37,658 nt of DNA from Oscillibacter sp. (GCA_017446225.1 JAFSRH010000061.1:1-37658); one strand, 5' to 3'. Shown: positions 17,414-26,162, counted from the stretch's first letter. The notes: generated by a model not told the origin, from the letters alone. Numbers and translations: made by a program.

Positions 17414-17854
17414 TCAGCCCGCTAAAATCTCGAACTTAATCACGCCTTCCAGCGCGCGTACGTTGGAAATGAGCTGTTCCGGCTCTTCGGCCAGCCCGGA
17501 GACCTCCGCGGAGATGTTCACCGCCGCGCACCCGTTGACGGGAACGCTCTGGTTAATGGTCAGGATATTGGCCCCGGAAGTCGCGAACACCGCCAGCACC
17601 CGCGAAAGAACGCCGGAAACGTCCTTCAATATGGCCTGAAAGGTGATGATACGGTCCGACTTCATGTCAAAGAACGGCCTGACCGTGTCCTTATACTTGT
17701 AATAGGCGCTCCGGCTGATTCCCACCGCGCGCGCGGCGGCCTCCACGGTTTCCGCCTCGTGGGCCTCCATCATGCGGTTGACCTCGGCGGCGCGGAGAAT
17801 GACATCGGGCAGGACGGCGGCCGAAACCAGATAATATTTCACGTACTTTGGCAT
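17414..17854 (-). CDS. ACT domain-containing protein (PheB/UPF0735 type)
   Basis: A 146-residue protein with a short helical N-terminal part that includes a helix-turn-helix-like segment (EAARAVGISRSAYYKYKDTVRPF, in two pieces around residues 38-61). An ACT domain follows (about 70-144) with the GVLSRVLAVFATSGANILTINQ core. ACT domains bind amino acids, so this is probably a regulator of the downstream hom-lysC genes or an allosteric partner. The ATG at 17854 has GGGAGGCGG upstream; the longer open frame to 18139 lacks a site and reads through the promoter. Confidence 0.85.
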   Translation of the reverse strand: MPKYVKYYLVSAAVLPDVILRAAEVNRMMEAHEAETVEAAARAVGISRSAYYKYKDTVRPFFDMKSDRIITFQAILKDVSGVLSRVLAVFATSGANILTINQSVPVNGCAAVNISAEVSGLAEEPEQLISNVRALEGVIKFEILAG

Positions 17855-17893
17855 ATTGTCCGCCTCCCGCGCGCATTTGTTTTTACGGCTAAC

Positions 17894-17922
17894 ATGGTAC
17901 CACATTTTTCGGCCTGTTACAA
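17894..17922 (-). promoter_or_regulatory. Promoter for the ACT-hom-lysC operon
   Basis: Minus-strand TTGTAA (17922-17917), 17 bp, TACCAT (17899-17894). The leader is only about 35 nt, leaving no room for a T-box or lysine riboswitch. Confidence 0.6.
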
Positions 17923-18033
17923 CAGAACTGCCGCATTTTTTTTTGTGAGAAACGGGGAAAGAAACCGCCGCGCGTCTCCATCGGGACAGCGATTTGACGA
18001 AAACAGGCGGCGGGAGCCGGTACGGGCATTTTA

Positions 18034-18053
18034 CCGGAAGCGCGGACTTCCGG
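18034..18053 (-). other. Hairpin downstream of the GH13 gene
   Basis: A perfect 7-bp inverted repeat (CCGGAAG/CTTCCGG) with a 6-nt loop, 17 nt past the GH13 stop codon. On the minus strand it is followed by TAAAAT rather than a T-run, so it is at best a weak terminator. Confidence 0.4.
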
Positions 18054-18069
18054 ATTTTTCCATATCGTT

Positions 18070-19761
18070 TCAGGCGTCCATGTCCAGTACCGCGAACTGC
18101 CATGGACGCGCGCGCAGGGTCCGGGCCTCCACGGCGCACCCGTTCAGGTTGTCCAGCAGAACCCGTCTGACCGCCCCGGGGAGAGGAATTTCCGCTTCCG
18201 CGTCCTGAAAGTTGCCGATAACAAGGAGCGTTTGCGTGTCGCTCCGGCGGAAATAGGCCATCAGGTTTTTACGTTCGGGGAGATAGGGCGTGGTCTGACC
18301 GTAGACCGCCGTTTCCCGGTAGTCCGGATTCCGCCGCAGGGCAATGAGGGCGCGGTAGAAGTTCCATACGGAATCGGGGTCGTTACGCTGCGCGTCCAGA
18401 TTGATGGTCCGGTAATTGGGATTGACCGGCAGCCAAGGCGTACCGGACGTGAATCCGGCGTTGTCGGACGCGTCCCACTGGAAGGGCGTCCGGGCGTTGT
18501 CGCGGGAGAAGCGGTTGACGACTTCCATGGCCTCTTCCGGGGACAGCCCCGCTTCCAGCGATACCCGGTACTGGTCACGGGCGGAAATGTCGTCCACGTC
18601 CTCAATCCGGGAACAGCGCGTGTTTTCCATGCCGATTTCCTGTCCCTGATAGAGAAAGGGCAGGCCGCGCAACATGAAATTCAGGCCGCCCAGCATTTTT
18701 TTCGCCGCCACGGCGTACGGACCTTCACAGGTCCCCGCCGGCAGATACCGCGACACGCCCCGCGGCTCGTCATGGTTTTCAATGATGTTGCATAAGAATC
18801 CGGTATCGCGGGTTTTGCGCTGGCTCTCAAAACAGGCGGCCTTGTACGCTTCCGGCGTAACGGGCTTCTGCGCGTGCCAGCCTTCCGGACCCTGATTGAT
18901 GACCGTCTCCGCGAAATCGAACATGGTGGAAAAACAGCCCCGTTCGCCAATAAAAAGCGGCAGTTCCTCCGGCTTCTCGTTGAACACTTCCCCCACGGTG
19001 AACGCGTCATACTTCCGGAACGTCTCATCGGCCATTTCATTGAGAAAGTCCAGCACGCCTTTGGCCTCGAAAAGCATATGGTCCACGCTGGAAAGTCCGT
19101 CCTCGCGGTCGGCGGGATAGTCCCGGAACGGCAAAGCCTTCTTAATGTTGATGATTGCGTCAATCCGGAATCCGGCAACGCCTTTTTCAAGCCACCAGTT
19201 GATCATGGAGTAGATGTCCCGGCGGACTTCCGGGTTTTCCCAGTTCAAATCGGGCTGTTTGCGGTGGAAGAGGTGCAGGTACACAAGGTCGTCATGTCCG
19301 GGGAGCTTGGACCAGACCGGGCCGCCGAAGTACGAGCGCCAGTTACAGGGCAGGGGGTCCCCGTCCTGATGTTTCCGGATGTAGAAATACCGCCCGTATT
19401 TTCCGTACGGGTCCTCGCAGGCCTTGCGAAACCACTCATGTTCATCGGAACAGTGGTTGACGACAAGGTCCATGACAACGCGGATGTCACGCCGTCCGGC
19501 TTCCCGGAGGAGTTCGTCCATGTCGTCCATGGTCCCGAAACGGGGGTCAATGCGGTAATAGTCAGAGATATCGTAGCCTTGGTCGGCCAGCGGGGAAGCG
19601 TAGATGGGGGAAAGCCAAACCAGTCCAACGCCCAGTTCCTGAAGGTAGTCCAATTTGCTGATGACGCCCCGGAGGTCTCCGATTCCATCGGCGTTAGTAT
19701 CGCAAAAACTCTTGGGATAAATCTGGTAGGCCGTTCTGCTGTGCCACCACTTATGTTCCAT
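18070..19761 (-). CDS. GH13 alpha-glucosidase (oligo-1,6-glucosidase type)
   Basis: A 563-residue cytoplasmic glycoside hydrolase with no signal peptide. The TIM-barrel contains DLVVNHCSDEH (98-108), nucleophile D201 (GFRIDAI), acid/base E258 (GEVFNE) and H330/D331 (IENHDEPR), followed by a C-terminal beta domain. It should release glucose from the non-reducing end of isomalto- or malto-oligosaccharides; trehalose-6-phosphate hydrolase is a close relative that cannot be fully excluded. The ATG at 19761 has GGGAGGGG upstream. It has its own promoter and lies between the threonine/lysine and ascorbate loci without obvious partners. Confidence 0.9.
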   Translation of the reverse strand: MEHKWWHSRTAYQIYPKSFCDTNADGIGDLRGVISKLDYLQELGVGLVWLSPIYASPLADQGYDISDYYRIDPRFGTMDDMDELLREAGRRDIRVVMDLVVNHCSDEHEWFRKACEDPYGKYGRYFYIRKHQDGDPLPCNWRSYFGGPVWSKLPGHDDLVYLHLFHRKQPDLNWENPEVRRDIYSMINWWLEKGVAGFRIDAIINIKKALPFRDYPADREDGLSSVDHMLFEAKGVLDFLNEMADETFRKYDAFTVGEVFNEKPEELPLFIGERGCFSTMFDFAETVINQGPEGWHAQKPVTPEAYKAACFESQRKTRDTGFLCNIIENHDEPRGVSRYLPAGTCEGPYAVAAKKMLGGLNFMLRGLPFLYQGQEIGMENTRCSRIEDVDDISARDQYRVSLEAGLSPEEAMEVVNRFSRDNARTPFQWDASDNAGFTSGTPWLPVNPNYRTINLDAQRNDPDSVWNFYRALIALRRNPDYRETAVYGQTTPYLPERKNLMAYFRRSDTQTLLVIGNFQDAEAEIPLPGAVRRVLLDNLNGCAVEARTLRARPWQFAVLDMDA

Positions 19762-19787
19762 GCGTGTCCCCTCCCGTTTTTTCGCAC

Positions 19788-19815
19788 ATTGTACCATATC
19801 CAACGCGAAAATCAA
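19788..19815 (-). promoter_or_regulatory. Promoter for the GH13 gene
   Basis: Minus-strand TTGATT (19815-19810), 16 bp, TACAAT (19793-19788). Confidence 0.55.
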
Positions 19816-19825
19816 GGCCCGGGAG

Positions 19826-19862
19826 AAATTTTAACCCCCTCCCCGCGTGACACGGGAAGGGG
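19826..19862 (-). terminator. Terminator after the ulaE-unknown-araD operon
   Basis: A 10-bp stem with one G-U pair (19862-19853 with 19845-19836), a 7-nt loop, then TTAAAATTT on the minus strand. The stem is strong but the T-tract is interrupted. Confidence 0.65.
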
Positions 19863-19869
19863 AATTTTA

Positions 19870-20571
19870 TCAGTGTCCGCCCTGTCCGTAATAGGCGTTG
19901 GGTCCGTGCTTGCGCATGAAGTGCTTTTCGAGAATGCACTGCGGCGCGGGGGCGACTTTCGGATGAATCATTTCCGTAAAGAGGGACATTTTCGCCACTT
20001 CTTCCAGTACCACGGAGTGATAGACCGCCTGCGCGGCGTTCTTGCCCCACGTGAACGGGCCGTGATTGCGGCAGATGACCGCCGGGACGTACACGGGATT
20101 GATCCCGCGTGACTTGAAGGTTTCCACAATGACGTTACCGGTATTGGCTTCGTAATCCTCCTCGATTTCCTCCGGGGTCAGGTTCCGAGCGCACGGCACG
20201 GGACCGTAAAAATAATCGGCGTGCGTGGTGCCGTAGGCGGGGATATCGCGTCCGGCCTGCGCCCAGCTCACGGCGTACGGGCTGTGGGTGTGGACAACGC
20301 CGCCGATTTCCGGAAACGCCTTGTAAAGGATCAGGTGCGTTTTGGTGTCGGAAGAGGGGTTCAGCGTACCCTCCACGCGGTTTCCGTCAAGGTCTACAAC
20401 GACCAAATCCTCCGGCTTGAGTTCGTCATACTCCACGCCGGACGGCTTGATGACAAACAGGCCCTTTTCCCGGTCAATGCCGCTGACGTTGCCCCATGTG
20501 TACGTCACCAGATTGCGGCGGGGCAGTTCCATATTCGCCTCGTAGACTTCCTGTTTCAGTTTTTCGAGCAT
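19870..20571 (-). CDS. ulaF: L-ribulose-5-phosphate 4-epimerase (AraD/UlaF type)
   Basis: A 233-residue class II aldolase-fold enzyme converting L-ribulose-5-phosphate to D-xylulose-5-phosphate, which enters the pentose phosphate pathway. Visible are [21 protein letters not shown], the zinc histidines H94 and H96 (HTHSPYA) with H170 (RNHGPFTWG), and SSDTKTHL. Family members named AraD, UlaF and SgbE cannot be separated by motif; the symbol ulaF is given from its place in the ula locus. AGGAGG precedes the ATG; it starts 18 nt after the unknown gene. Confidence 0.92.
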   Translation of the reverse strand: MLEKLKQEVYEANMELPRRNLVTYTWGNVSGIDREKGLFVIKPSGVEYDELKPEDLVVVDLDGNRVEGTLNPSSDTKTHLILYKAFPEIGGVVHTHSPYAVSWAQAGRDIPAYGTTHADYFYGPVPCARNLTPEEIEEDYEANTGNVIVETFKSRGINPVYVPAVICRNHGPFTWGKNAAQAVYHSVVLEEVAKMSLFTEMIHPKVAPAPQCILEKHFMRKHGPNAYYGQGGH

Positions 20572-20589
20572 GGTTATCCTCCTGACGCG

Positions 20590-21648
20590 TCACGCCGTGA
20601 TGGTGTACATAGCCGCCTCGTCAATTTCGCGGTTGGTGGCTACTAAAACGTCCTTGCCGTCCCGGTTCACAAAGTGCATGAGATTGGCGCAGCCCGTGTT
20701 ACTGTCAATCACTTCCGTATGGTACGCGCCCTCGGAATACGTGATTGCGATGGTCTGCCGCGTACCCTTGCGCCAGCCCACGACCCACGCCGGACGCCCA
20801 GCCAACATACCCGACCATGTGGCGTGCAGGAAATCGGTGTCGGCCTCCGGGAGCGGGAGTTTCCATGTCGGCACGTAATTTCCGAACGCGTCCAGATGGT
20901 AGATGGTCAGGGACGCGCCGTGGAAGGGACTGATGGTACCAAGTTCCAGTTTGCCGTCCCCGTCAAAGTCCAGCAGGATGGAGTCACTGGCCGGGACGCC
21001 GCAGAGCTGTTCAATTTCCCACTCGCCGTTAGGTTTCGCGGGCGGCGTGAACAGGAACGTCCCCTCCTCACAGCCCACGATGGCGGCGTCATGTCCGTTG
21101 ACCTGAATGGCGCGGTAGCCGTGATTGCGGAGCATACCGTCTTTGATTTTGGTCAGCTTCAGGGGATGTTCGGCGCTGAACGGCGACAGGTCCGCCGGGA
21201 GTACGGACGCGTAACAGGCGCCCGGAAAGCGCCAGTCGTTTTTGTACTCGTGCCCGGATTTCAGACAGCATACCAGCAGGAAGCGCGTCCCGTTGCGTTC
21301 CAGAATGCCGAACCGGTGCACAAACGGCGCTTCGCACAGCGTACGGATTTCCCAATCGTCCTTGCCGCGATGGGTGGCGATGACGATTTTGGCGTCTTTG
21401 GAGTCGTTCGGGGAGTAAAACTTGTGTGTGGACAAAAACTGCCCGTCCACGCCGGGGACCTGTTGCATGGTCATAATGCCGCCCGGTTCGGTCCAGACGG
21501 TTTCCAGCAGTTCCCCGTCCTCCGAAAACAGATAGCACGGGTCCCGCTTCTCCGCCGCGACAAGGAACTTGTGTTCCCCGCCGTCTATCAGTTCCGCCAT
21601 TGCGTAACACTTGTTCAGATTGGAAATGACCTTCTTTTCAACGTTCAT
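20590..21648 (-). CDS. Unknown protein in the ula locus, beta-propeller-like
   Basis: A 352-residue cytoplasmic protein with no signal peptide. I recognise no enzyme family. The sequence consists of short beta-strand-like segments punctuated by W-x-I/V and G-N/D turns. It has one FG-GAP/EF-loop-like DFDGDGKLELG segment at about residues 220-230, which together suggest a beta-propeller. Several conserved-looking histidines (HRFGIL, LRNHGYRA, PFHGAS, LHATWSG) could be ligands. It lies between ulaE and araD with 14- and 18-nt gaps, so it probably acts in the same pathway, for example as a lactonase, isomerase or sugar-acid binding protein; this is inference. The ATG at 21648 follows GGGAGG. Confidence 0.7.
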   Translation of the reverse strand: MNVEKKVISNLNKCYAMAELIDGGEHKFLVAAEKRDPCYLFSEDGELLETVWTEPGGIMTMQQVPGVDGQFLSTHKFYSPNDSKDAKIVIATHRGKDDWEIRTLCEAPFVHRFGILERNGTRFLLVCCLKSGHEYKNDWRFPGACYASVLPADLSPFSAEHPLKLTKIKDGMLRNHGYRAIQVNGHDAAIVGCEEGTFLFTPPAKPNGEWEIEQLCGVPASDSILLDFDGDGKLELGTISPFHGASLTIYHLDAFGNYVPTWKLPLPEADTDFLHATWSGMLAGRPAWVVGWRKGTRQTIAITYSEGAYHTEVIDSNTGCANLMHFVNRDGKDVLVATNREIDEAAMYTITA

Positions 21649-21662
21649 GCCAACGCCTCCCA

Positions 21663-22505
21663 TTACTGCCGGTCGAGAATATCGCCCATTGTCTTACGCG
21701 CAAAGCGTATATCGTCCGCCCACGCATCGTCATTGCCAACGTACCACATTTCCGTGACGTAACGCCGGACGCCCATGCTCCACGCCTTCTTAATGACGGC
21801 GGGGAAGTTGACGTGTCCGCTCAGGAACGGCACTTCCCGGAACACGCCCGGGACGGTCTCTTTCAGGTGGAGCGCGAGAATGTGTCCGCGGCCGCTCTCC
21901 AAGTCGTCCATCACGTCCCCGCCGGACGAGAGCGCCGCGTTGGTCAGGTTCCCGGCGTCCGGGTACACGCCCAGCCACGGACTGTGAATCAGTTTGACGT
22001 AGTACATGGACTTCCAGACGGTGTTCATGAAGTCGTTTTCCATGGTCTCAAAGCCAAGGGAAACGCCCTTGACGGCGGCCATTTCCACCGCGCGGCGCAG
22101 GTTTTCCAGAAACGCGGCTTTTGTGTCCGCGCTGCTGTCCTCATAGTACACGTCATACCCGGCCAACTGGATGATCCGGATCCCCAAGTCGTCCGCCAGT
22201 TCTATGGCCTTCTCCATGATTTCCATACTCCGGGCGCGGACCTCCGGGTCGGAGGCCCCGAAGGGGTACTTCCGGTGCCCCGAAAGGCACATACTCCGCA
22301 GAGGAAGGCCCACACGGGACATCGTATCGACCAGCGCGCGGCGTTCGTCCGCGGACCAGTCCAGTCGGGACAGTTTCTCGTCTTTTTCGTCAATGCTGAT
22401 TTCCACGAAATCATAGCCGCACGATTTTGCGAAGGTCAGCTTTTCCTCCCACGAAAGGCCGGGCGGCATGGCCTTTTCGTAAAGACCGAGGGCGTATTTC
22501 TTCAC
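21663..22505 (-). CDS. ulaE: L-ribulose-5-phosphate (L-xylulose-5-phosphate) 3-epimerase
   Basis: A 280-residue TIM-barrel epimerase of the UlaE/SgbU family converting L-xylulose-5-phosphate to L-ribulose-5-phosphate. The start LGLYEKAMP, SMCLSGHRKYPFGA, GYDVYYE, E153 (GFETMEND), D183 (YPDAGN), H208 and E252 (TEMW) fit the family's metal site, though the ligand assignment is by analogy. The GTG at 22505 follows GGGGGAG; an ATG 39 nt upstream has no site. First gene of the leftward ula transcript. Confidence 0.93.
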   Translation of the reverse strand: MKKYALGLYEKAMPPGLSWEEKLTFAKSCGYDFVEISIDEKDEKLSRLDWSADERRALVDTMSRVGLPLRSMCLSGHRKYPFGASDPEVRARSMEIMEKAIELADDLGIRIIQLAGYDVYYEDSSADTKAAFLENLRRAVEMAAVKGVSLGFETMENDFMNTVWKSMYYVKLIHSPWLGVYPDAGNLTNAALSSGGDVMDDLESGRGHILALHLKETVPGVFREVPFLSGHVNFPAVIKKAWSMGVRRYVTEMWYVGNDDAWADDIRFARKTMGDILDRQ

Positions 22506-22574
22506 AAGCTCTCCCCCTTGTTCGTTTTGCGGCCCGAAACGCACAGATACGCGTAACGGCCCTTTTTCTTCCTG

Positions 22575-22603
22575 ATTATACGGCCTCCGGGGGCGATTTG
22601 CAA
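22575..22603 (-). promoter_or_regulatory. Promoter for ulaE-unknown-araD
   Basis: Minus-strand TTGCAA (22603-22598), 17 bp, TATAAT (22580-22575), a near-consensus promoter with a leader of about 60 nt. The 422-nt divergent region (22506-22927) holds only the two promoters, repeats and leaders; no gene was found. Confidence 0.7.
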
Positions 22604-22792
22604 GAGAAATCGGAGAATTTTACTGAAAAATTTTTTCGGAAAATTCGTCATTTTGACACGGTAAACAAAACACCCTTTCCGGATTATCGCAGTCACGGCA
22701 CAGAATCCCGTATAAAACCGGGTTCGTACGCCGGAAATCCGCGAAAAAGTTTCGGGCAATTTTCACAATGACGTTTTCAAAGAAAATCAAAT

Positions 22793-22820
22793 CGAACATA
22801 AACGCCGAAACGAACATAAA
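22793..22820. promoter_or_regulatory. Candidate operator: repeated CGAACATAAA boxes
   Basis: Two exact CGAACATAAA copies at 22793-22802 and 22811-22820 (18-bp period), with an additional CGAAA at 22806. They lie just upstream of the ulaG -35 box. CGAA/TTCG cores are typical of DeoR-family operators, and a DeoR-family gene lies in this locus. Inferred, not shown. Confidence 0.45.
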
Positions 22821-22827
22821 AGAACGC

Positions 22828-22856
22828 TTGAAATCCGCGTCCCCTTCTGTTATGAT
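22828..22856 (+). promoter_or_regulatory. Promoter for ulaG-ulaC-ulaA-ulaB
   Basis: TTGAAA (22828-22833), 17 bp, TATGAT (22851-22856). The leader of about 65 nt contains a small GCCGG/CCGGC hairpin (22892-22904). Confidence 0.7.
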
Positions 22857-22927
22857 GTTGGCACAGATCATGGAGGAAACACGTCTCGTGGGCCGGCATC
22901 CGGCAAACTTTGTGAGGAGGAGAGATT

Positions 22928-24031
22928 TTGAGCAAAATTTCAGAGATGACGCGGGATAAGTGGATTATGTCCACCTTCCCGGAGTGGGGCACGTGGCTGG
23001 TAGAGGATATCGAAAACGAGGTCGTCCAGCCCGGGAACGTGGCCATGTGGTGGCTGGGCTGTACCGGTATCTGGTTCAAGACCCCCGGCGGGGCCAACAT
23101 CACCATTGACCTGTGGTGCGGCAACGGGAAACGCACCCACGGGAACGGCAAAATGGCGGTCGGCCACCAGATGGCGAATATGTGCGGCGGACGGGCCATG
23201 CAGCCCAATCTCCGCAACGTGCCGTTCGTCATTGACCCCTTCGCCTTTAAACAGGTGGACGCCGTGCTTGCCACGCATTACCATCAGGACCATATGTCCG
23301 CCGAGTGGGCCGCGCACGTCATCCAAAGCGGCATGACCACCACGGACGAGAACGGCAAGGAAATTCCGGTTCCGTTCATTGGCCCGCTCAAATCCGTGGA
23401 GACGTGGATCAAGTGGGGCGTGCCGGAAGAGCGTTGCCGGATTGTCAAGCCCGGCGATGTGATCAAAATCAAGGACCTTGAAATTGTCTGCCTTGACAGC
23501 TTCGACCGGACCTGTATCGTAACCACCGATTCCACCGGACCCGATCGCGAGGAACTGACCGGCAAGTGTCCGACCGACATGGACGAGAAAGCCGTCAACT
23601 ATCTGGTCAAGACCCCCGGCGGAAATATCTATCACTCCGGCGACTCCCATTTCTCCATCTACTTCGCCAAACATGGCAAGGATTACGACATTGACGTTGC
23701 TTTCGGCTCCTTCGGCGAAAACCCCATTGGCATGCAGGACAAAATGACGTCCGTGGACGTGCTCCGTATGGCGGAAAATCTGCGGTGCAAGGTGGTCGTG
23801 CCGATTCACTGGGACGTGTGGACGAACTTCCAAGCCGACTGCGAGGAAATCAAACTGCTGTACGATTTCAAGAAGGACCGCAACGAGTACAAGTTCCATC
23901 CGTTCTTCTGGCAGGTGGGCGGCAAGTACGTCTACCCCGCCGACAAGGATAAAATTTACTACCATCACCGGCGCGGGTTCGAGGACTGTTTCGAGGCCCC
24001 GCAGAATATCCCGTTCCGCTCTTGCCTGTAA
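22928..24031 (+). CDS. ulaG: L-ascorbate-6-phosphate lactonase
   Basis: A 367-residue metallo-beta-lactamase-fold enzyme that opens the lactone of L-ascorbate-6-phosphate to 3-keto-L-gulonate-6-phosphate in the cytoplasm. Metal ligands are seen in HYHQDH (H117, H119, D121, H122), HSGDSHF and PIHWD. The long conserved N-terminus (STFPEWGTWLVEDIENE) and full length match UlaG rather than generic members of the fold. Translation starts at TTG 22928 after GAGGAGGAGA, with no in-frame ATG nearby. First gene of the PTS operon; a large hairpin separates it from ulaC. Confidence 0.95.
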   Translation: MSKISEMTRDKWIMSTFPEWGTWLVEDIENEVVQPGNVAMWWLGCTGIWFKTPGGANITIDLWCGNGKRTHGNGKMAVGHQMANMCGGRAMQPNLRNVPFVIDPFAFKQVDAVLATHYHQDHMSAEWAAHVIQSGMTTTDENGKEIPVPFIGPLKSVETWIKWGVPEERCRIVKPGDVIKIKDLEIVCLDSFDRTCIVTTDSTGPDREELTGKCPTDMDEKAVNYLVKTPGGNIYHSGDSHFSIYFAKHGKDYDIDVAFGSFGENPIGMQDKMTSVDVLRMAENLRCKVVVPIHWDVWTNFQADCEEIKLLYDFKKDRNEYKFHPFFWQVGGKYVYPADKDKIYYHHRRGFEDCFEAPQNIPFRSCL

Positions 24032-24042
24032 TCAAACGCATC

Positions 24043-24077
24043 TCCCCCTGTGGCGCAAGACGTTGCGTCGCGGGGGA
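24043..24077 (+). other. Long intercistronic hairpin between ulaG and ulaC
   Basis: An almost continuous stem of about 15 bp: CCCCC/GGGGG base, wobble pairs, CGCAA/TTGCG top, loop GACG. No T-run follows, so it is probably an mRNA processing or stability element rather than a terminator. Confidence 0.55.
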
Positions 24078-24100
24078 CCGGATCCCGGAAAGGAGACATC

Positions 24101-24595
24101 ATGGCCGAAAAGACTATCTTGCAGAAAATCGTGGAACGGGGACACTATAAATTCGTGGACAGCGTTCCGTCATGGCAGGAAGGCGTACGGATCAGCACGG
24201 AGTCGCTCGTTGCCACCGGCTATGTCGAACCTGATTACTACAAGCAGATTGTCGCTTGTATCGAGAAGTACGGACCCTACATGGTCTATGACCACGAGGT
24301 AGCCATGCCGCATACGCAGGAAAACGCCGTGGGGGCGTTAAAAACGGGCGTGGGCTTCTTGCGCGTCAAAGAGGTTGTCGACTTCGGCGAGGACGAGGAC
24401 GGCGAAAAGAAACACGCCAAACTCTTCTTTACCCTTGTCGCCAATGATCCGAACGAACACCTTGACAATATGGCAAGCCTGATGAGCGTCTTTACGAACT
24501 ATCCCCTTCTGGACGCGCTTCAGGAAGCGAATACGCCGGAAGATATCCTCCGCGCCGAGGCCGAAAATCCCCCCGCCGATGACGATGACGATTGA
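24101..24595 (+). CDS. ulaC: Ascorbate PTS component EIIA
   Basis: A 164-residue PTS EIIA of the mannitol/fructose type domain used by ascorbate systems. It takes phosphate from HPr on H71 (MPHTQENAV) and passes it to EIIB (ulaB). The LVATGYVEPDYYKQI segment and VANDPNEHLDNMASL match the family. The C-terminus ends in a run of five aspartates, which is unusual. The ATG at 24101 follows AAAGGAG at good distance. The next gene, ulaA, starts 21 nt later. Confidence 0.93.
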   Translation: MAEKTILQKIVERGHYKFVDSVPSWQEGVRISTESLVATGYVEPDYYKQIVACIEKYGPYMVYDHEVAMPHTQENAVGALKTGVGFLRVKEVVDFGEDEDGEKKHAKLFFTLVANDPNEHLDNMASLMSVFTNYPLLDALQEANTPEDILRAEAENPPADDDDD

Positions 24596-24616
24596 CAGAA
24601 AAACAGGGAGGCTTCT

Positions 24617-26125
24617 ATGATAGTTCTTGACATTCTCAGGGCAATATGGGACTTCTTCGCCACGTATATTCTCCAGAAAGCCCCTTACATGGTCGGCTTC
24701 CTGACCCTGCTGGGCTATACCCTGATGGGCAAGAAGTGGTACGACACGCTGGCCGGCACCCTCAAGGCGATTATCGGCATGCTGATTCTCAACGCCGGTT
24801 CCGCCGGCCTGACCGGAACCTTCCGCCCGATTCTGGCCGGACTCCGGGAACGCTTCAACCTCACCGCGTGCGTCACCGACCCCTATTACGGACAAAACGC
24901 CGTACAGGACGCCATGGAGAGTATCGGCAAGAGTTTCGCCGATACCATGATGTTACTGTTGGTCGCGTTCATCATTAACATTCTGCTGGTCCGCTTCAAC
25001 CGTATCACCAAGTGCCGCGCCCTGTTCACCACCGGCCACGTACAGGTACAACAGGCCGCTACCGCTATCTGGCTTCTGATTTTCGCCCTCCCGCAACTGG
25101 CCGGCGACGGCGCGAACGTGCCGTTTCCCATGATGATTGTCATGTCCATTCTGCTGGGCGCGTACTGGGCCGTGGGCGCGAACATGACGATTAAACCCAT
25201 GCAGGAACTTTCGGACGGCGCGGGCTTCGCGATCGCCCATCAACAGATGTTCGGTATCCGTCTGGGCTACTTCCTCTCCGACAAGCTCTTTGGCGCGAAA
25301 AACGGAAAGAAACTCAAAAAAGTGGGCGACATGGAAATGCCCGGCTTTTTCTCCATCTTCAATGAGAACATGGTCTGTACGGCTCTGCTCATGACCGCGT
25401 TCTTCGGCGTCATTCTGGCCATTATCGGCAAGCCGTACTTCGTGAATAACGGCGACATTGCCGAGTCCACAAACTACGTCTGGTGGTGCTTCGACAAGTC
25501 CCTGAACTTCGCCGTGTATCTGGCGATTCTGCAACTGGGCGTCCGGACCTTCGTCACCGAGCTGACCGCGTCCTTCCAAGGTATCGCCGACAAGCTCCTG
25601 CCCTCCTCCGTCCCGGGCGTGGACTGCGCCGTATGCTTCGGCTTCGGCGACGCCAATGCCGTGACCTTCGGCTTCCTCGCCGGTCTCGTGGGACAGATTC
25701 TCGCCATCCTTGTGCTTATCTTCACCGGCTCCCCGACTATCATCATCTGCGGCTTCGTGCCCGTGTTCTTCGACAACGCTACCATTGGACTGGTCGCGAA
25801 CGAAAAGGGCGGCTTGAAAGCCTGTTTGATCATCCCGTTCTTCTGCGGTCTGATTCAGGTCTTCGGCTCCGCGCTCATCGCCGGATGGACCGGACTTGCC
25901 AACTTCGGCGGCTATCTGGGAATGTTCGACTGGGCCACCGTGTGGCCGGGCTTCACCGTCCTGATGAAATATCTGGGCTACATCGGCGTGGCGCTGGTCG
26001 CGGTCATTCTGCTGGCCATTCCGCAGATTGAGTACCGCATGGACCCCAAGGGGTACTTCCTCATTACGGAAGACTACGAGGCTTACAAGGAGTACAAGGG
26101 CATTAAGTCCGAGTATGACGACTGA
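24617..26125 (+). CDS. ulaA: Ascorbate PTS permease EIIC
   Basis: A 502-residue polytopic membrane protein of the UlaA/SgaT EIIC family that carries L-ascorbate inward while it is phosphorylated. About 11 hydrophobic segments are spread over the length. Motifs typical of the family include LQKAPYMVGFLTLLGY, GSAGLTGTFRPIL, FTTGHV and the PGVDCAVCFGFGDANAVTFGF segment. The C-terminal tail is cytoplasmic and acidic. GGGAGG lies before the ATG. A 73-nt gap with a 10-bp hairpin separates it from ulaB. Confidence 0.95.
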   Translation: MIVLDILRAIWDFFATYILQKAPYMVGFLTLLGYTLMGKKWYDTLAGTLKAIIGMLILNAGSAGLTGTFRPILAGLRERFNLTACVTDPYYGQNAVQDAMESIGKSFADTMMLLLVAFIINILLVRFNRITKCRALFTTGHVQVQQAATAIWLLIFALPQLAGDGANVPFPMMIVMSILLGAYWAVGANMTIKPMQELSDGAGFAIAHQQMFGIRLGYFLSDKLFGAKNGKKLKKVGDMEMPGFFSIFNENMVCTALLMTAFFGVILAIIGKPYFVNNGDIAESTNYVWWCFDKSLNFAVYLAILQLGVRTFVTELTASFQGIADKLLPSSVPGVDCAVCFGFGDANAVTFGFLAGLVGQILAILVLIFTGSPTIIICGFVPVFFDNATIGLVANEKGGLKACLIIPFFCGLIQVFGSALIAGWTGLANFGGYLGMFDWATVWPGFTVLMKYLGYIGVALVAVILLAIPQIEYRMDPKGYFLITEDYEAYKEYKGIKSEYDD

Positions 26126-26138
26126 TTCACCGTCCAAT

Positions 26139-26162
26139 CCCTTCCGGGGCGTCCCGGAAGGG
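26139..26162 (+). other. Hairpin between ulaA and ulaB
   Basis: Perfect 10-bp stem (CCCTTCCGGG/CCCGGAAGGG) with loop GCGT. The nearest TTTT is 8 nt past the stem, so it could act as a weak attenuator or as an mRNA 3'-end stabiliser. Confidence 0.6.

Noticed and set aside
17855-18069. T-box or lysine riboswitch for the hom-lysC operon
   Set aside because: The predicted leader is about 35 nt and lacks any T-box sequence or long paired structure; the upstream hairpin belongs to the GH13 side.
22768-22959. 63-codon frame across the ulaG promoter and leader
   Set aside because: It runs through the -35/-10 elements and has no ribosome binding site; probably chance.
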